NCBI RefSeq assembly: GCF_000397205.1
Contig: NC_021237.1
Coordinates: forward strand, 58,501-122,500
Direction of reading: 5' to 3'
DNA length: 64,000 bases
DNA from: Pseudomonas protegens CHA0
GTDB lineage: Bacteria; Pseudomonadota; Gammaproteobacteria; Pseudomonadales; Pseudomonadaceae
The notes beneath the pieces are model-generated. The model was not told the DNA's origin. It saw only the letters and a list, made by a program, of their open reading frames with translations, and did no database searches. Positions 36,214-44,907 of this stretch are shown here, piece after piece. The translations under genes were made by a program, and so were the position numbers. How positions within the stretch are numbered: the first letter of the stretch is position 1; each line of letters starts with the position of its first letter.

Positions 36214-36681
36214 ATGAGTCTCTCGTTGAAGACATTGACTGCCGCGCTGCTGCTGGGCGCCAGCGCCCTGGCGTCGGCGGCCAATGATGGCCAGGCACGA
36301 GCCAATCAGCTGCTGGGGTCGGACCCGCAGTTTCGTGAAACCTGGCAGGGGGTCGTGCACAAGGAGGAGCGCCTGCCCGAGTGGGTGATGAACCTCTCGG
36401 GTGATGCGCCGCAACAGATGAATGCCATGACCGAAGACGGCGATCAGTATCTGGTGGGCCCTCTGTGCGAAACCGCTCAGAGTTGTCAGAACCAGCGTTT
36501 GATCGTGGCCTTCAGTTTCGACAAGAAGCATGCCTACGCGATGCTGGTGGACGTGCCGGCGGGTTTGCCCGCGGACAAGTCACCGACCCGCCACGCCAAT
36601 TATCGGTTCCTCGGCAAGCCCGATGACGGCATGCAAGCGCTGCTCCAGGAGCAGTTGCGCAAGGACCCGAACTGGTACTGA
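36214..36681 (+). CDS. ivy: Ivy-type inhibitor of vertebrate lysozyme
   Basis: Periplasmic protein that blocks C-type lysozyme. The 155-aa protein has a signal peptide (MSLSLKTLTAALLLGASALASAA) and the inhibitor domain (ANQLLGSDPQFRETWQGVVHKEERLPEWVMNL). The disulfide-bounded loop GPLCETAQSCQNQRL corresponds to the protruding loop that enters the lysozyme active site. The two Cys should be joined by DsbA. It follows DUF1328 by 2 bp in the same operon. Confidence 0.9.
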   Translation: MSLSLKTLTAALLLGASALASAANDGQARANQLLGSDPQFRETWQGVVHKEERLPEWVMNLSGDAPQQMNAMTEDGDQYLVGPLCETAQSCQNQRLIVAFSFDKKHAYAMLVDVPAGLPADKSPTRHANYRFLGKPDDGMQALLQEQLRKDPNWY

Positions 36682-37426
36682 TGTGCAAATTGCCGATATT
36701 GCATAACAGATAGACGAAAGGGCCGCCCTGGCGCTTTCGGCTGTTGCACCACCCGAGGAGGGCGAGTGCATGACCAAGGGGCCGGGATGTTCTGATCCAC
36801 GGGTGATCGGAGTGACCTAGGGGTACAGGGAGTGCCTCCGCAAGGGCCGGGTCAGGAAAGAGCGGCGGCGCAAGCTCCCAGGTCGGCCACCGACCTGATG
36901 AGCTTGCGGCGTGCTTGAATGGCAAAGTCCTGTGCTAGAGCCGTCCGTCTGACAATTTCCGTGCTCGCGCGGGAAAAAATCTTCCTTTGACTCCGATCAA
37001 ACGTTTCCTGGTGTTTCTCTGCGACCGTATATCGAGAAACTTTGTGCGAATTGCGCAGCGTTTCCGGGCGCCCGAATCAGAGCAATTCTAAACTTTTTTA
37101 GCCTTTTTCCTGACCCCTCCGACAAGCCTGCACGCCGCCTGAAATGGCCGTTTCACGGCATTTTTGCCTGCCGAAATGTCGTATTCGAACCGGTTGGGAC
37201 GCTCGTTTTGTTTGGAAAAACTCATGCCGATTCGGCATAGGGTAGGCGTTTACGGCATTAGACGTGCCTCCCTAGCATCGGAATAGTTGCGCCTTTTTTC
37301 GCCCGCAGAGAGCCGTAAATGCTCGTTCGGGATGACCTTATACGGGGGCCGATGCACAAACTTTTCCGCCATTGAGCGTTCCAGTTCGCGCATCAGCCCG
37401 AGTCCAACTGAAGTAAGGGTAATGAT
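36682..37426. other. 745-bp gap upstream of gltP, mostly unexplained
   Basis: No convincing gene is present. It contains a hairpin near 36713-36739 (cgaaag...ctttcg arms) that may end the ivy operon, a 16-codon ORF at 36770-36820 with a good ribosome site (GAGGAGG, 8 nt) but no known match, a 17-bp hairpin at 36870-36907, and a tgccgattcggca palindrome at 37225-37237. The second half is AT-rich and must contain the gltP promoter. Confidence 0.7.
36870..36907. repeat. 17-bp hairpin of unknown role
   Basis: gcaagctcccaggtcgg pairs with ccgacctgatgagcttgc (one small internal mismatch bulge) around loop cca. There is no following T-run, so it is not a simple terminator. Confidence 0.7.
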
Positions 37427-38758
37427 ATGAAGAAGGCAAAATTAAGCCTCGCCTGGCAGATCCTCATCGGTCTGGTCCTGGGGATTGCGATTGGCGCGCT
37501 GCTCAATCATTTCAGTGCTGAAAAGGCCTGGTGGATCAGCAACGTCCTGCAGCCTGCGGGCGATATCTTTATCCGCTTGATCAAGATGATCGTGATCCCG
37601 ATCGTCATTTCCTCGCTGATCGTCGGCATCGCCGGTGTCGGTGACGCGAAGAAACTGGGGCGCATCGGCCTCAAGACCATCATCTACTTCGAAATCGTGA
37701 CCACCATCGCCATCGTCGTCGGCCTGCTGCTGGCCAACCTGTTCCATCCGGGCGCAGGCATCGACATGAGCACCCTGGGCACCGTGGACATCTCCAAGTA
37801 CCAGGCCACTGCGGCCGAGGTGCAGCATGAACACGCGTTCATCGAGACCATCCTCAACCTGATTCCATCGAACATCTTCGCGGCCATGGCCCGCGGCGAG
37901 ATGCTGCCCATCATCTTCTTCTCGGTGCTGTTCGGCCTGGGCCTGTCGAGCCTGCAGTCCGACCTGCGCGAACCGCTGGTGAAGATGTTCCAGGGCGTTT
38001 CGGAAAGCATGTTCAAAGTCACCCACATGATCATGAACTACGCCCCTATCGGCGTATTTGCACTGATCGCGGTGACCGTCGCCAACTTCGGTTTCGCCTC
38101 CCTGCTGCCGCTGGCCAAGCTGGTGATCCTGGTGTACGTGGCTATCGCCTTCTTCGCTTTCGTGATCCTCGGCCTGATCGCCCGCCTGTTCGGCTTCTCG
38201 GTGATCAAACTGATGCGCATCTTCAAGGATGAGCTGGTCCTGGCCTACTCCACCGCCAGCTCGGAAACCGTGCTGCCGCGGGTGATCGAGAAGATGGAAG
38301 CCTACGGCGCGCCGAAAGCCATCTGCAGCTTCGTGGTGCCGACCGGCTACTCGTTCAACCTCGACGGTTCGACCCTGTACCAGAGCATCGCGGCGATCTT
38401 CATCGCCCAGCTGTACGGCATCGACCTGTCCATCAGCCAGCAACTGCTGCTGGTGCTGACCCTGATGGTCACCTCCAAAGGTATCGCCGGGGTTCCGGGC
38501 GTGTCCTTCGTGGTCCTGCTGGCCACCCTGGGCAGCGTCGGCATTCCTCTGGAAGGCCTGGCCTTCATCGCCGGTGTCGACCGTGTGATGGACATGGCGC
38601 GTACCGCCTTGAACGTGATCGGCAACGCCCTGGCGGTACTGGTCATCTCCCGTTGGGAAGGCATGTACGACGACGCCAAGGGCCAGCGTTACTGGAACTC
38701 CCTGCCGCACTGGCGCAGCAAGGAAAAACTGCCAGCAGGCGAAGCGTCCAAAGGCTAA
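37427..38758 (+). CDS. gltP: dicarboxylate/amino acid:cation symporter (GltP type)
   Basis: Proton/glutamate-aspartate symporter, DAACS family, 443 aa with about eight helices and two re-entrant loops. Signatures: RLIKMIVIPIVISSLIVGIAGVGDAKKLGRIG, the serine-rich loop AYSTASSETVLPRVIEKME, the NMDGT-equivalent FNLDGSTLYQS and the second loop TSKGIAGVPGVSFVVLLATL. The FNLDGST motif supports amino acid/dicarboxylate substrate. GTAAGGG is 7 nt before the ATG. From memory it matches PA5479. Confidence 0.95.
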   Translation: MKKAKLSLAWQILIGLVLGIAIGALLNHFSAEKAWWISNVLQPAGDIFIRLIKMIVIPIVISSLIVGIAGVGDAKKLGRIGLKTIIYFEIVTTIAIVVGLLLANLFHPGAGIDMSTLGTVDISKYQATAAEVQHEHAFIETILNLIPSNIFAAMARGEMLPIIFFSVLFGLGLSSLQSDLREPLVKMFQGVSESMFKVTHMIMNYAPIGVFALIAVTVANFGFASLLPLAKLVILVYVAIAFFAFVILGLIARLFGFSVIKLMRIFKDELVLAYSTASSETVLPRVIEKMEAYGAPKAICSFVVPTGYSFNLDGSTLYQSIAAIFIAQLYGIDLSISQQLLLVLTLMVTSKGIAGVPGVSFVVLLATLGSVGIPLEGLAFIAGVDRVMDMARTALNVIGNALAVLVISRWEGMYDDAKGQRYWNSLPHWRSKEKLPAGEASKG

Positions 38759-38767
38759 GCGCCTATT

Positions 38768-38793
38768 GTGTAGGAGCTGGCTTGCCAGCGAAG
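38768..38793. repeat. single REP element downstream of gltP
   Basis: gtgtaggagctggcttgcca plus gcgaag is a GTAGGAGC-class REP. A possible decayed partner (gccttcggcagcaatccagcc) lies at 38825-38845. Confidence 0.75.
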
Positions 38794-38860
38794 AGGCCCC
38801 AAGCCCTTCAGCTGCCTGCAGATCGCCTTCGGCAGCAATCCAGCCCCAACAGATGACAGG

Positions 38861-38880
38861 CCCCGGTTAATCCGGGGTTT
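38861..38880 (+). terminator. terminator downstream of gltP
   Basis: ccccgg, loop ttaat, ccgggg, then ttt. Short T-run. Confidence 0.65.
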
Positions 38881-38934
38881 GTCGTTTCTGCCCGCCCCGC
38901 TATCATTCGCCGCATCTTTCGAGGGGTATGACCG

Positions 38935-40164
38935 ATGCTCAATGGCCTGTGGCTTGGCTTCTTTATCGTGGCAACCGTGTCGGCCCTGGCGCAGTGGCTG
39001 GTGGGTGGCAACGCGGGGATCTTCGCTGCCATGGTGGAAAGCATCTTCGCCATGGCCAAGCTGTCGGTGGAGGTCATGGTCCTGCTGTTCGGCACCCTGA
39101 CCCTGTGGCTGGGTTTTCTGCGCATCGCCGAGAAGGCTGGAATCGTCGAGTGGCTGGCCAAGGTCCTGGGGCCGCTGTTCAAGCGCCTGATGCCGGAAGT
39201 GCCGCCGGGGCACCCGGCCCTGGGCCTGATCACCCTGAACTTCGCCGCCAACGGCCTGGGCCTGGACAACGCCGCCACGCCCATCGGCCTCAAGGCCATG
39301 CGCGCCCTGCAGGAACTCAACCCCAGCGCCACCACTGCCAGCAATGCGCAGATCCTGTTCCTGGTGCTCAACGCCTCGTCCCTGACCCTGCTGCCGGTGA
39401 CCATCTTCATGTACCGCGCCCAGCAAGGCGCGGCGGACCCGACCCTGGTGTTCCTGCCGATTCTCCTGGCCACCAGCGCCTCGACCCTGGTGGGCCTGCT
39501 GTCGGTCGCGGTGATGCAGCGCCTGCGCCTGTGGGACCCGGTGGTACTGGCCTACCTGATTCCCGGGGCCCTGGCCCTGGGCGCCTTCATGGCCTTGCTG
39601 GCCACCCTGTCGGCCACGGCCCTGGCGTCCCTGTCGTCGATTCTCGGCAACCTCACGCTGTTTGGGCTGATCATGCTGTTCCTGGTGGTCGGCGCGCTGC
39701 GCAAGGTCAAGGTCTACGAGGCCTTTGTCGAGGGCGCCAAGGAGGGTTTCGACGTCGCCAAGAGCCTCTTGCCATACCTGGTCGCGATGCTCTGCGCCAT
39801 CGGCGTGCTGCGGGCGTCCGGGGCCCTGGATTTCGGCCTCGACGGCATTCGTCATCTGGTGGAGTGGGCCGGTTGGGACACACGTTTCGTCGACGCCTTG
39901 CCCACTGCCCTGGTCAAGCCGTTCTCGGGCAGTGCGGCACGGGCCATGCTCATCGAGACCATGCAGACCCAGGGCGTGGACAGCTTCCCGGCCCTGGTGG
40001 CGGCCACCATCCAGGGCAGTACCGAAACCACCTTCTATGTGCTGGCGGTGTACTTCGGCGCGGTAGGCATCCAGCGGGTGCGGCACGCCGTGGGCTGTGC
40101 CTTGCTGGCGGAATTCGCCGGTGTGGTGGCGGCGATTGCGGTTTGCTACTGGTTCTTTGGATGA
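38935..40164 (+). CDS. nucleoside-recognition (SpmA/SpmB-like) membrane protein
   Basis: A 409-aa polytopic membrane protein with two Gate-type domains in one chain. The first half has LITLNFAANGLGLDNAATPIGLKAM, the SpmA-type signature. The second half has TALVKPFSGSAARAMLIETMQTQG and AATIQGSTETTFYVLAVYFGAVGIQR, the SpmB-type signature. It is thus a natural fusion of the two Bacillus spore-maturation proteins. In non-spore-formers the role is unknown; transport of a nucleoside or similar molecule is a guess from the domain name. It is monocistronic, flanked by repeats. Confidence 0.9.
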   Translation: MLNGLWLGFFIVATVSALAQWLVGGNAGIFAAMVESIFAMAKLSVEVMVLLFGTLTLWLGFLRIAEKAGIVEWLAKVLGPLFKRLMPEVPPGHPALGLITLNFAANGLGLDNAATPIGLKAMRALQELNPSATTASNAQILFLVLNASSLTLLPVTIFMYRAQQGAADPTLVFLPILLATSASTLVGLLSVAVMQRLRLWDPVVLAYLIPGALALGAFMALLATLSATALASLSSILGNLTLFGLIMLFLVVGALRKVKVYEAFVEGAKEGFDVAKSLLPYLVAMLCAIGVLRASGALDFGLDGIRHLVEWAGWDTRFVDALPTALVKPFSGSAARAMLIETMQTQGVDSFPALVAATIQGSTETTFYVLAVYFGAVGIQRVRHAVGCALLAEFAGVVAAIAVCYWFFG

Positions 40165-40174
40165 GTTGAGCGAG

Positions 40175-40231
40175 CCTTCGCCGGCAAGCTGGCTCCTACT
40201 CCCTCTGTAGGAGCCGGCTTGCCGGCGAAAG
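40175..40231. repeat. REPIN
   Basis: ccttcgccggcaagctggct plus cctac (40175-40199) and gtaggagccggcttgccggc plus gaaag (40208-40231) are inverted copies with a very short spacer. It lies between convergent genes. Confidence 0.9.
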
Positions 40232-40236
40232 GGCTC

Positions 40237-40866
40237 TCAATGTTTCAGCGCCCGATTGCCCTGCCCCACTGCCCAATCCACCACTTGCCGGGTCAGCGCA
40301 TCGCCGGCCTGGCCAAATCCTGTGACCACCGCCGGCACCCCGGTTTCAGCCAGCGCTTGGCGCACTTCGAAGCGCCGGCTGGCGAGGATCTTCTGGTCGT
40401 AGCCACGAATCAGCCGCGCATCCAGGCGGATCACCACCTGGGCGGCGTTGCCCTGGTATTCGGTCTGGAAGGCTTGCAGGTCGCCGCCCAGTGCCAGGTC
40501 GGTCTGCAGGTTGCTGTCATCGGTGCTCAACAGCTGGACCCGGCCATCGCGCTGGAAGCCGTCCAGCAGGCGGTTGCGCAGCAGGATCGGTGCCGGGTCG
40601 CTCCAGCGCGAAGCCTTGTAGCTGCTGATCAGGTTGCCCTGGGGAATCACCGCGATCCGTGCGCTGTTCAGCGCATCCCCGGCCTGGGGCTTGAGCAACT
40701 GCAAGGACCACGGCAGGGCCTGGTTCGGCGCCGTGGCGCCGGCCTGGCTTACCGGCAGCCGATAGATGTCCAGCGGCTCGCCCTTGGGCAGTATCGAGCA
40801 GGCCCCGGTCAGGGCCAGGGCGGCGCTCAGGCCCAGGGGGGCAAGCAGGCGATAGGCACGCTTCAT
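40237..40866 (-). CDS. ABC-type transport auxiliary lipoprotein (PqiC-like)
   Basis: A 209-aa outer-membrane lipoprotein: signal peptide ending AALALTGAC (Cys about 23), then SILPKGEPLDIYRLPVSQ, LLKPQAGDALNSARIAVIPQGN, SSYKASRWSDPAPILLRNRLLDGFQ and VVIRLDARLIRGYDQKI. This is the ABC_trans_aux family found with MCE proteins (as PqiC is with PqiB). It probably receives lipid from the MCE protein at the outer membrane. It is the last gene of a four-gene operon; its start overlaps the MCE stop by 4 bp. Confidence 0.9.
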   Translation of the reverse strand: MKRAYRLLAPLGLSAALALTGACSILPKGEPLDIYRLPVSQAGATAPNQALPWSLQLLKPQAGDALNSARIAVIPQGNLISSYKASRWSDPAPILLRNRLLDGFQRDGRVQLLSTDDSNLQTDLALGGDLQAFQTEYQGNAAQVVIRLDARLIRGYDQKILASRRFEVRQALAETGVPAVVTGFGQAGDALTRQVVDWAVGQGNRALKH

Positions 40867-41801
40867 GGCGTGAACTCCTTGTTCTTCTCGTTACCCAGCA
40901 GGTAACCGCCGGGGTTGGCTTCCAGGCGCCGGGTGATGGCCCGCAGCGAGCTCAGGGTCTCGCGCAGCTCGCGGACGGCTGGCGCCAGGCCGTTGAGGCC
41001 CTGCATGCCGTTGTTCAGCGAGTCCTGGTTGTCGCTCAGCAGTTTGTTCAGGGTGGCGCTGCTTTGCTCCAGGGAGCGCATGGCGTGCTCGGCGCTGCCG
41101 AACATCTGCTTGCCCTGGTCGTTGAGCAGGCCATTGGCATTGCGCATCAGCGCGGTGGTCTGTTCCAGCATGGCGCCGGTCTGCTTGCTGATGGAGCCCA
41201 GTTGCTGCATCAGCTGGCGCAGGTCGTCGCGCTGCTCGGCGATGCTGGCGGAGGTCTTCTGCAGGTTGTCCAGGGTGCTGCTGACCCGGGCCACGTTGTC
41301 CGGGGAGAACATGCGGTTGGCGTTGTGCAGCAGCAGGTTGACCCCGGTCATCAGGTCGTTGCTGTTGTTCAGCAGGCGGGCGATTGGCGACGGTGAGGCG
41401 ATGATGGTGGGCAGTTCGCCGTCCTTGCCCTTGAGGGTCGGGCTTTGCGGCGTGCCGCCGCTGAGCTGGATGATCGAGGTGCCGGTGATGCCGGTCAGGG
41501 CCAGCTTGGCCTGGGTGTCCTCCTTGATCGGCGTCTCGCTGCCCAGGCGGATCTGTGCCAGCACCCGGCGCGGGTCCTTGGGGTCCAGGCGCAGGTTGAC
41601 CACATCACCGACCTTGATCCCGCTGTATTGCACGGAGCTGCCCTTGGACAGGCCACTGACCGCCTCGTTGAAGACGATCTGGTAGTCCTGGAAGGCGCTG
41701 TCGACGCTGGACTTGGCCAGCCACAGGCCGAACAGCAAGGCGCCGGCCACCACGATCACGGTGAACAGGCCGATCAGTACATGATGGGCTCGGGTTTCCA
41801 T
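40863..41801 (-). CDS. MCE family lipid-binding protein (MlaD/Ttg2C-like)
   Basis: A 312-aa periplasmic protein anchored by one N-terminal helix (METRAHHVLIGLFTVIVVAGALLFGLWLAKS). The MCE domain (about 40-120) includes GLSKGSSVQYSGIKVGDVVNLRLDP and LTGITGTSIIQLSGG. A long helical part follows (about 150-300, many Gln/Leu/Asn residues), which could form a tube or needle as in larger MCE proteins. It is longer than E. coli MlaD (about 180 aa). It starts 1 bp after the ATPase stop. Confidence 0.92.
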   Translation of the reverse strand: METRAHHVLIGLFTVIVVAGALLFGLWLAKSSVDSAFQDYQIVFNEAVSGLSKGSSVQYSGIKVGDVVNLRLDPKDPRRVLAQIRLGSETPIKEDTQAKLALTGITGTSIIQLSGGTPQSPTLKGKDGELPTIIASPSPIARLLNNSNDLMTGVNLLLHNANRMFSPDNVARVSSTLDNLQKTSASIAEQRDDLRQLMQQLGSISKQTGAMLEQTTALMRNANGLLNDQGKQMFGSAEHAMRSLEQSSATLNKLLSDNQDSLNNGMQGLNGLAPAVRELRETLSSLRAITRRLEANPGGYLLGNEKNKEFTP

Positions 41802-41802
41802 G

Positions 41803-42606
41803 TCATCCCTCGTTGGTCTGTGTAGCGGCCTGGTAGGCCGCGCGGCCGCGAGGGCCATGGAAGTATTGGTGAATCCATTCGTCGTCGGTCTCGGCGACGA
41901 TATCGATGGCATCCGCCACCAGTACCTTTTTCTGCGCCAGCACCGCCACACGGTCGGTGATGGTGTAGAGGGTGTCCAGGTCGTGGGTGACCAGGAACAC
42001 ACTGAGCCCCAGGGCATCGCGCAGGGTCAGGATCAACTGGTCAAAGGCGGCGGCGCCCACCGGGTCGAGGCCGGCGGTGGGTTCGTCGAGAAACAGGATG
42101 TCCGGGTCCAGGGCCAGCGCCCGGGCCAGGGCAGCGCGCTTGATCATCCCGCCAGAGAGCGAGGCCGGGTACTTGTCGGCCGCCGACAGCGGCAGGCCGG
42201 CCAGGGCCAGCTTGACCGCCGCCAGGTGTTCGGCATCGGCACGGGACAGGCCGGCATGCTCGATCAATGGCAGGGCGACGTTCTCGGTCACGGTCAGCGA
42301 GGTGAACAGCGCGCCCTTCTGGAACAGTACGCCGAAGCGTCGTTCGATCAGCGAACGTTGCTGTTCCGGCAGGCTTGGCAGGTCCTGGCCGAATACCCGC
42401 ACCGAGCCTTCGCTGGGCTGGCGCAGGCCGACGATGCTGCGCAGCAGTACCGACTTGCCGCTGCCCGAGCCGCCGACCACGCCGAGGATCTCGCCCTGGT
42501 ACACATCCAGGTCGAGGTTCTCGTGCACGCTCTGCTTGCCGAAGCGGTTGCACAGGCCACGGACCTCGATCACTGCCTTCGCCGGCGCGCGTGGCGGCCG
42601 GCTCAC
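41803..42606 (-). CDS. MCE-system ABC ATPase (MlaF-like)
   Basis: A 267-aa ATPase: Walker A GGSGSGKSV, signature LSGGMIKRAALARALALDP, Walker B ILFLDEPTAGLDP, switch His in VTHDLDTLY. The text GLRQPSEGSVRVFG and LFQKGALFTSLTVTENVALPL is typical of MlaF/Mkl-type ATPases. It drives lipid movement through the permease. Its start overlaps the permease stop by 4 bp. Confidence 0.93.
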   Translation of the reverse strand: MSRPPRAPAKAVIEVRGLCNRFGKQSVHENLDLDVYQGEILGVVGGSGSGKSVLLRSIVGLRQPSEGSVRVFGQDLPSLPEQQRSLIERRFGVLFQKGALFTSLTVTENVALPLIEHAGLSRADAEHLAAVKLALAGLPLSAADKYPASLSGGMIKRAALARALALDPDILFLDEPTAGLDPVGAAAFDQLILTLRDALGLSVFLVTHDLDTLYTITDRVAVLAQKKVLVADAIDIVAETDDEWIHQYFHGPRGRAAYQAATQTNEG

Positions 42607-43751
42607 CAGCCCATCTCCATGAAGAACAGCGCGGCCACGGCATCGATGACGATCACCACGAAGATCGACTGGACCACGCTGGAGGTGGTGTGGGCGCCCA
42701 CCGACTCGGCGCTGCCGCTGACCTTGAAGCCTTCCAGGCAGCCGATGGCGGCGATCAGGAAGGCGAAGATCGGCGCTTTCACCAGGCCCAGCAGGAAGTG
42801 CTTCACGCCGATATCCGAATGCAGCAGCGAGAGGAACATCGCCGGGGAGATATCCAGGGACAGGGCGCAGACCACCGCGCCACCGACTATCCCCGAAAGC
42901 ATCGCCAGGAACGTCAGCATCGGCAGCGACACCAGCAGGGCCAGGACCCGAGGCAGCACCAGCAGTTCTACCGGGTCCAGGCCCAGGGTGCGGATGGCGT
43001 CGATCTCTTCATTGGCCTTCATCGAGCCGATCTGCGCGGTGAAGGCGCTGGCGGTGCGCCCGGCCATGAGAATCGCGGTGAGCAGTACGCCGAATTCCCG
43101 CAGGAAGGAAAATGCCACCAGGTCCACGGTGAAGATGCTGGCGCCGAAGTTGGCCAGCACGGTGGCGCCGAGAAAGGCCACCACCGCGCCCACCAGAAAG
43201 GTCAGCAGGGCGACGATGGGCGCCGCGTCGAGGCCGGTCTGTTCGATGTGTGCCACCACCGGGGTGATGCGCCAGCGCTTGGGGCGCAGCAGGCCGCGGG
43301 CCAGGGTTTCCAGGATCAGGCCGATGAAGCCCAGGACCTTCAGGGTGTCCTGCCAGACGGTATAGACCGCGCTGCCAATGCGCGAAAGCAATTGCACGCT
43401 GACCGAGATCTCCGGTTCCTTGACCGGTACGCAGAAGTCGTTCAACGAGGTGTAGACCGTGTGCAGCAGCGCGCGGTCGGCGGCGGACAAGGTGCAGTCG
43501 GGGTGTTCGGCGGACTGCCCCAGGCGTTCTGCCCCCAGCAGTTCCACCAGCAGCGACGCGCCGGCGGTGTCCAGGGCGCCCAGGCCGTTGAGGTCGATAT
43601 GGGTGCTGCTGTCGTAGCGGCCGTCCAGGGATTGGCTGAGGCGCTTGAGGTCGCTGTAGTGCGCCAGCGTCCAGTCGCCGCCGATGCGCAATTGCGCCGG
43701 GGAGTGGGCAAGGTCCAGTTGAGCGGTGCCGGGCGTCACGCTGCTAGTCAT
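42603..43751 (-). CDS. MlaE-type permease with fused N-terminal STAS domain
   Basis: A 382-aa protein. Residues 1-100 form a STAS-like domain (LRIGGDWTLAHYSDLKRL, STHIDLNGLGALDTAGASLLVELL), which in E. coli is the separate MlaB subunit. Residues 120-382 are the MlaE permease with GLDAAPIVALLTFLVGAVVAFLGA, RTASAFTAQIGSMKANEEIDAIRTLGLDP and a C-terminal helix pair. It is the first gene of permease-ATPase-MCE-lipoprotein, a system parallel to MlaFEDB and Pqi. The true substrate is unknown. Confidence 0.92.
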   Translation of the reverse strand: MTSSVTPGTAQLDLAHSPAQLRIGGDWTLAHYSDLKRLSQSLDGRYDSSTHIDLNGLGALDTAGASLLVELLGAERLGQSAEHPDCTLSAADRALLHTVYTSLNDFCVPVKEPEISVSVQLLSRIGSAVYTVWQDTLKVLGFIGLILETLARGLLRPKRWRITPVVAHIEQTGLDAAPIVALLTFLVGAVVAFLGATVLANFGASIFTVDLVAFSFLREFGVLLTAILMAGRTASAFTAQIGSMKANEEIDAIRTLGLDPVELLVLPRVLALLVSLPMLTFLAMLSGIVGGAVVCALSLDISPAMFLSLLHSDIGVKHFLLGLVKAPIFAFLIAAIGCLEGFKVSGSAESVGAHTTSSVVQSIFVVIVIDAVAALFFMEMGW

Positions 43752-43805
43752 AAGCTCCGAGCTTGTGTGGCCATTTCGCAGTGCTACGTAATAGCACGAT
43801 CCCGG

Positions 43806-44849
43806 TTACTTTGCCTCGCCGGTCTTGGCCGCGTCTTGATCTGGAGCGGTGATCTCGAAGCGCAGCACGCCGATCACCTGGCCGTCCTCGGTGATCACCC
43901 GCACCTGCCAGTCGCCCGCCGGGTTGGCGGGGAAATTCTGCTTGTGGGACCAGGCACGGTAGCCTTCCTTGCGCCCGCCATGGATGTCCAGCGCGACGCG
44001 ATCCACCTCGCTGCCGTTGAATTGCCAGACGTGGTAAATGCGCTCGTCCAGGCCCCGGGGGGCGTTGATCGCGGTGTAGGCGTACAGGCCGGTGCTGCTT
44101 ACCTGGGCGGTGCTGATCTGCTCCAGGCTGTCGCCCGGGGTGCGATCCTGGAGCTGGGTGCTGATGGCATCCTCGGTCAGCCACAGGGTGGCCGGCGGCA
44201 CCCAGGAGCGCAGCAGCCAGCCGGTGCTGCCGATGGCCAGGGTGATGGCCAGCACGGTCAGGGCGCTGCGCAGGCTGCGGATCGGCAGGATCGAGGCCAG
44301 GCTCGGAAAGGACAGGAGCATGGCGATGCCCAGGGCCAGCTTGAAGCTCTGGGCGGTGGTCAGGTGCAGGATCAGCGGCAGGGCCGTGAGCAAGGCGGCG
44401 AACAGGGTCAGGGTGTGCAGCGCCAGGAACAGCCAGCGGCGCGGGGCCAGCCATTTGTAGTACAGCGGGTCAGTGATGGAAATCAGCGCCGCGGCGCCGA
44501 GCAGGCCGGTGAACACCAGTTGGCCACTGTTCCAGCTGGTGGTGATGAAGAAGAACGGCAGGACGAAGAACAGGCTTTCCTGGTGGATCATCTGCGTCGC
44601 ATAGCGCAGCAGCGGCTGCGGGATCTCGCGCTTGAAGACCTTGGTGAACAGCTGGGTCAGGCTGTTCTCCAGCATCAGCCAGACCCAGCTCACCAGCAGG
44701 ATCACGGCGATCCACGAGGCCAGGCTCTGTTGCCGGTCCACCAGGATGAAGCTGCCGACCCCGGAGATGAAACCGCCGAGCGCAATGATCCCCGGATAGC
44801 GCTTCATCAGTTCGAGAATGCGCTGGATAAGGAGGGTCAGGTTCGGCAT
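43806..44849 (-). CDS. DUF5924 family membrane protein
   Basis: A 347-aa protein with about seven to eight hydrophobic segments in the first 240 residues (GFISGVGSFILVDRQQ, WIAVILLVSWVWLMLE, ESLFFVLPFFFITTSWNSGQLVF...). A soluble C-terminal domain follows, with LYAYTAINAPRGLDERIYHVWQFNG and WSHKQNFPANPAGDWQVRVITEDGQVIGVLRFEI, a DUF2914-like beta fold. This is the DUF5924 pattern. The start is uncertain: ATG 44849 or GTG 44861; neither has a good ribosome site. Function unknown. It is 54 bp downstream of nothing obvious and precedes the MCE operon on the same strand. Confidence 0.85.
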   Translation of the reverse strand: MPNLTLLIQRILELMKRYPGIIALGGFISGVGSFILVDRQQSLASWIAVILLVSWVWLMLENSLTQLFTKVFKREIPQPLLRYATQMIHQESLFFVLPFFFITTSWNSGQLVFTGLLGAAALISITDPLYYKWLAPRRWLFLALHTLTLFAALLTALPLILHLTTAQSFKLALGIAMLLSFPSLASILPIRSLRSALTVLAITLAIGSTGWLLRSWVPPATLWLTEDAISTQLQDRTPGDSLEQISTAQVSSTGLYAYTAINAPRGLDERIYHVWQFNGSEVDRVALDIHGGRKEGYRAWSHKQNFPANPAGDWQVRVITEDGQVIGVLRFEITAPDQDAAKTGEAK

Positions 44850-44907
44850 CGGGGGGATCACAGTCAGGGCAGGAAAAACCGCGACAGGATAACGTCGGCG
44901 GCGGTCC

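Noticed and set aside
36770..36820. 16-codon ORF with good Shine-Dalgarno sequence
   Set aside because: Too short to call as a gene from one sequence; reported only as part of the unexplained gap.
37427..38758. Sodium- rather than proton-coupled or C4-dicarboxylate (DctA) assignment
   Set aside because: The gene context and FNLDGST text fit GltP better, but substrate was not certain; DctA was not adopted because no dctBD neighbours are present.
4452..40231. Repeated GTAGGAGC...GCGAAGG sequences as a CRISPR or insertion element
   Set aside because: Copies are scattered singly or as inverted pairs between genes, with no regular spacers or transposase. They are REP/REPIN elements.
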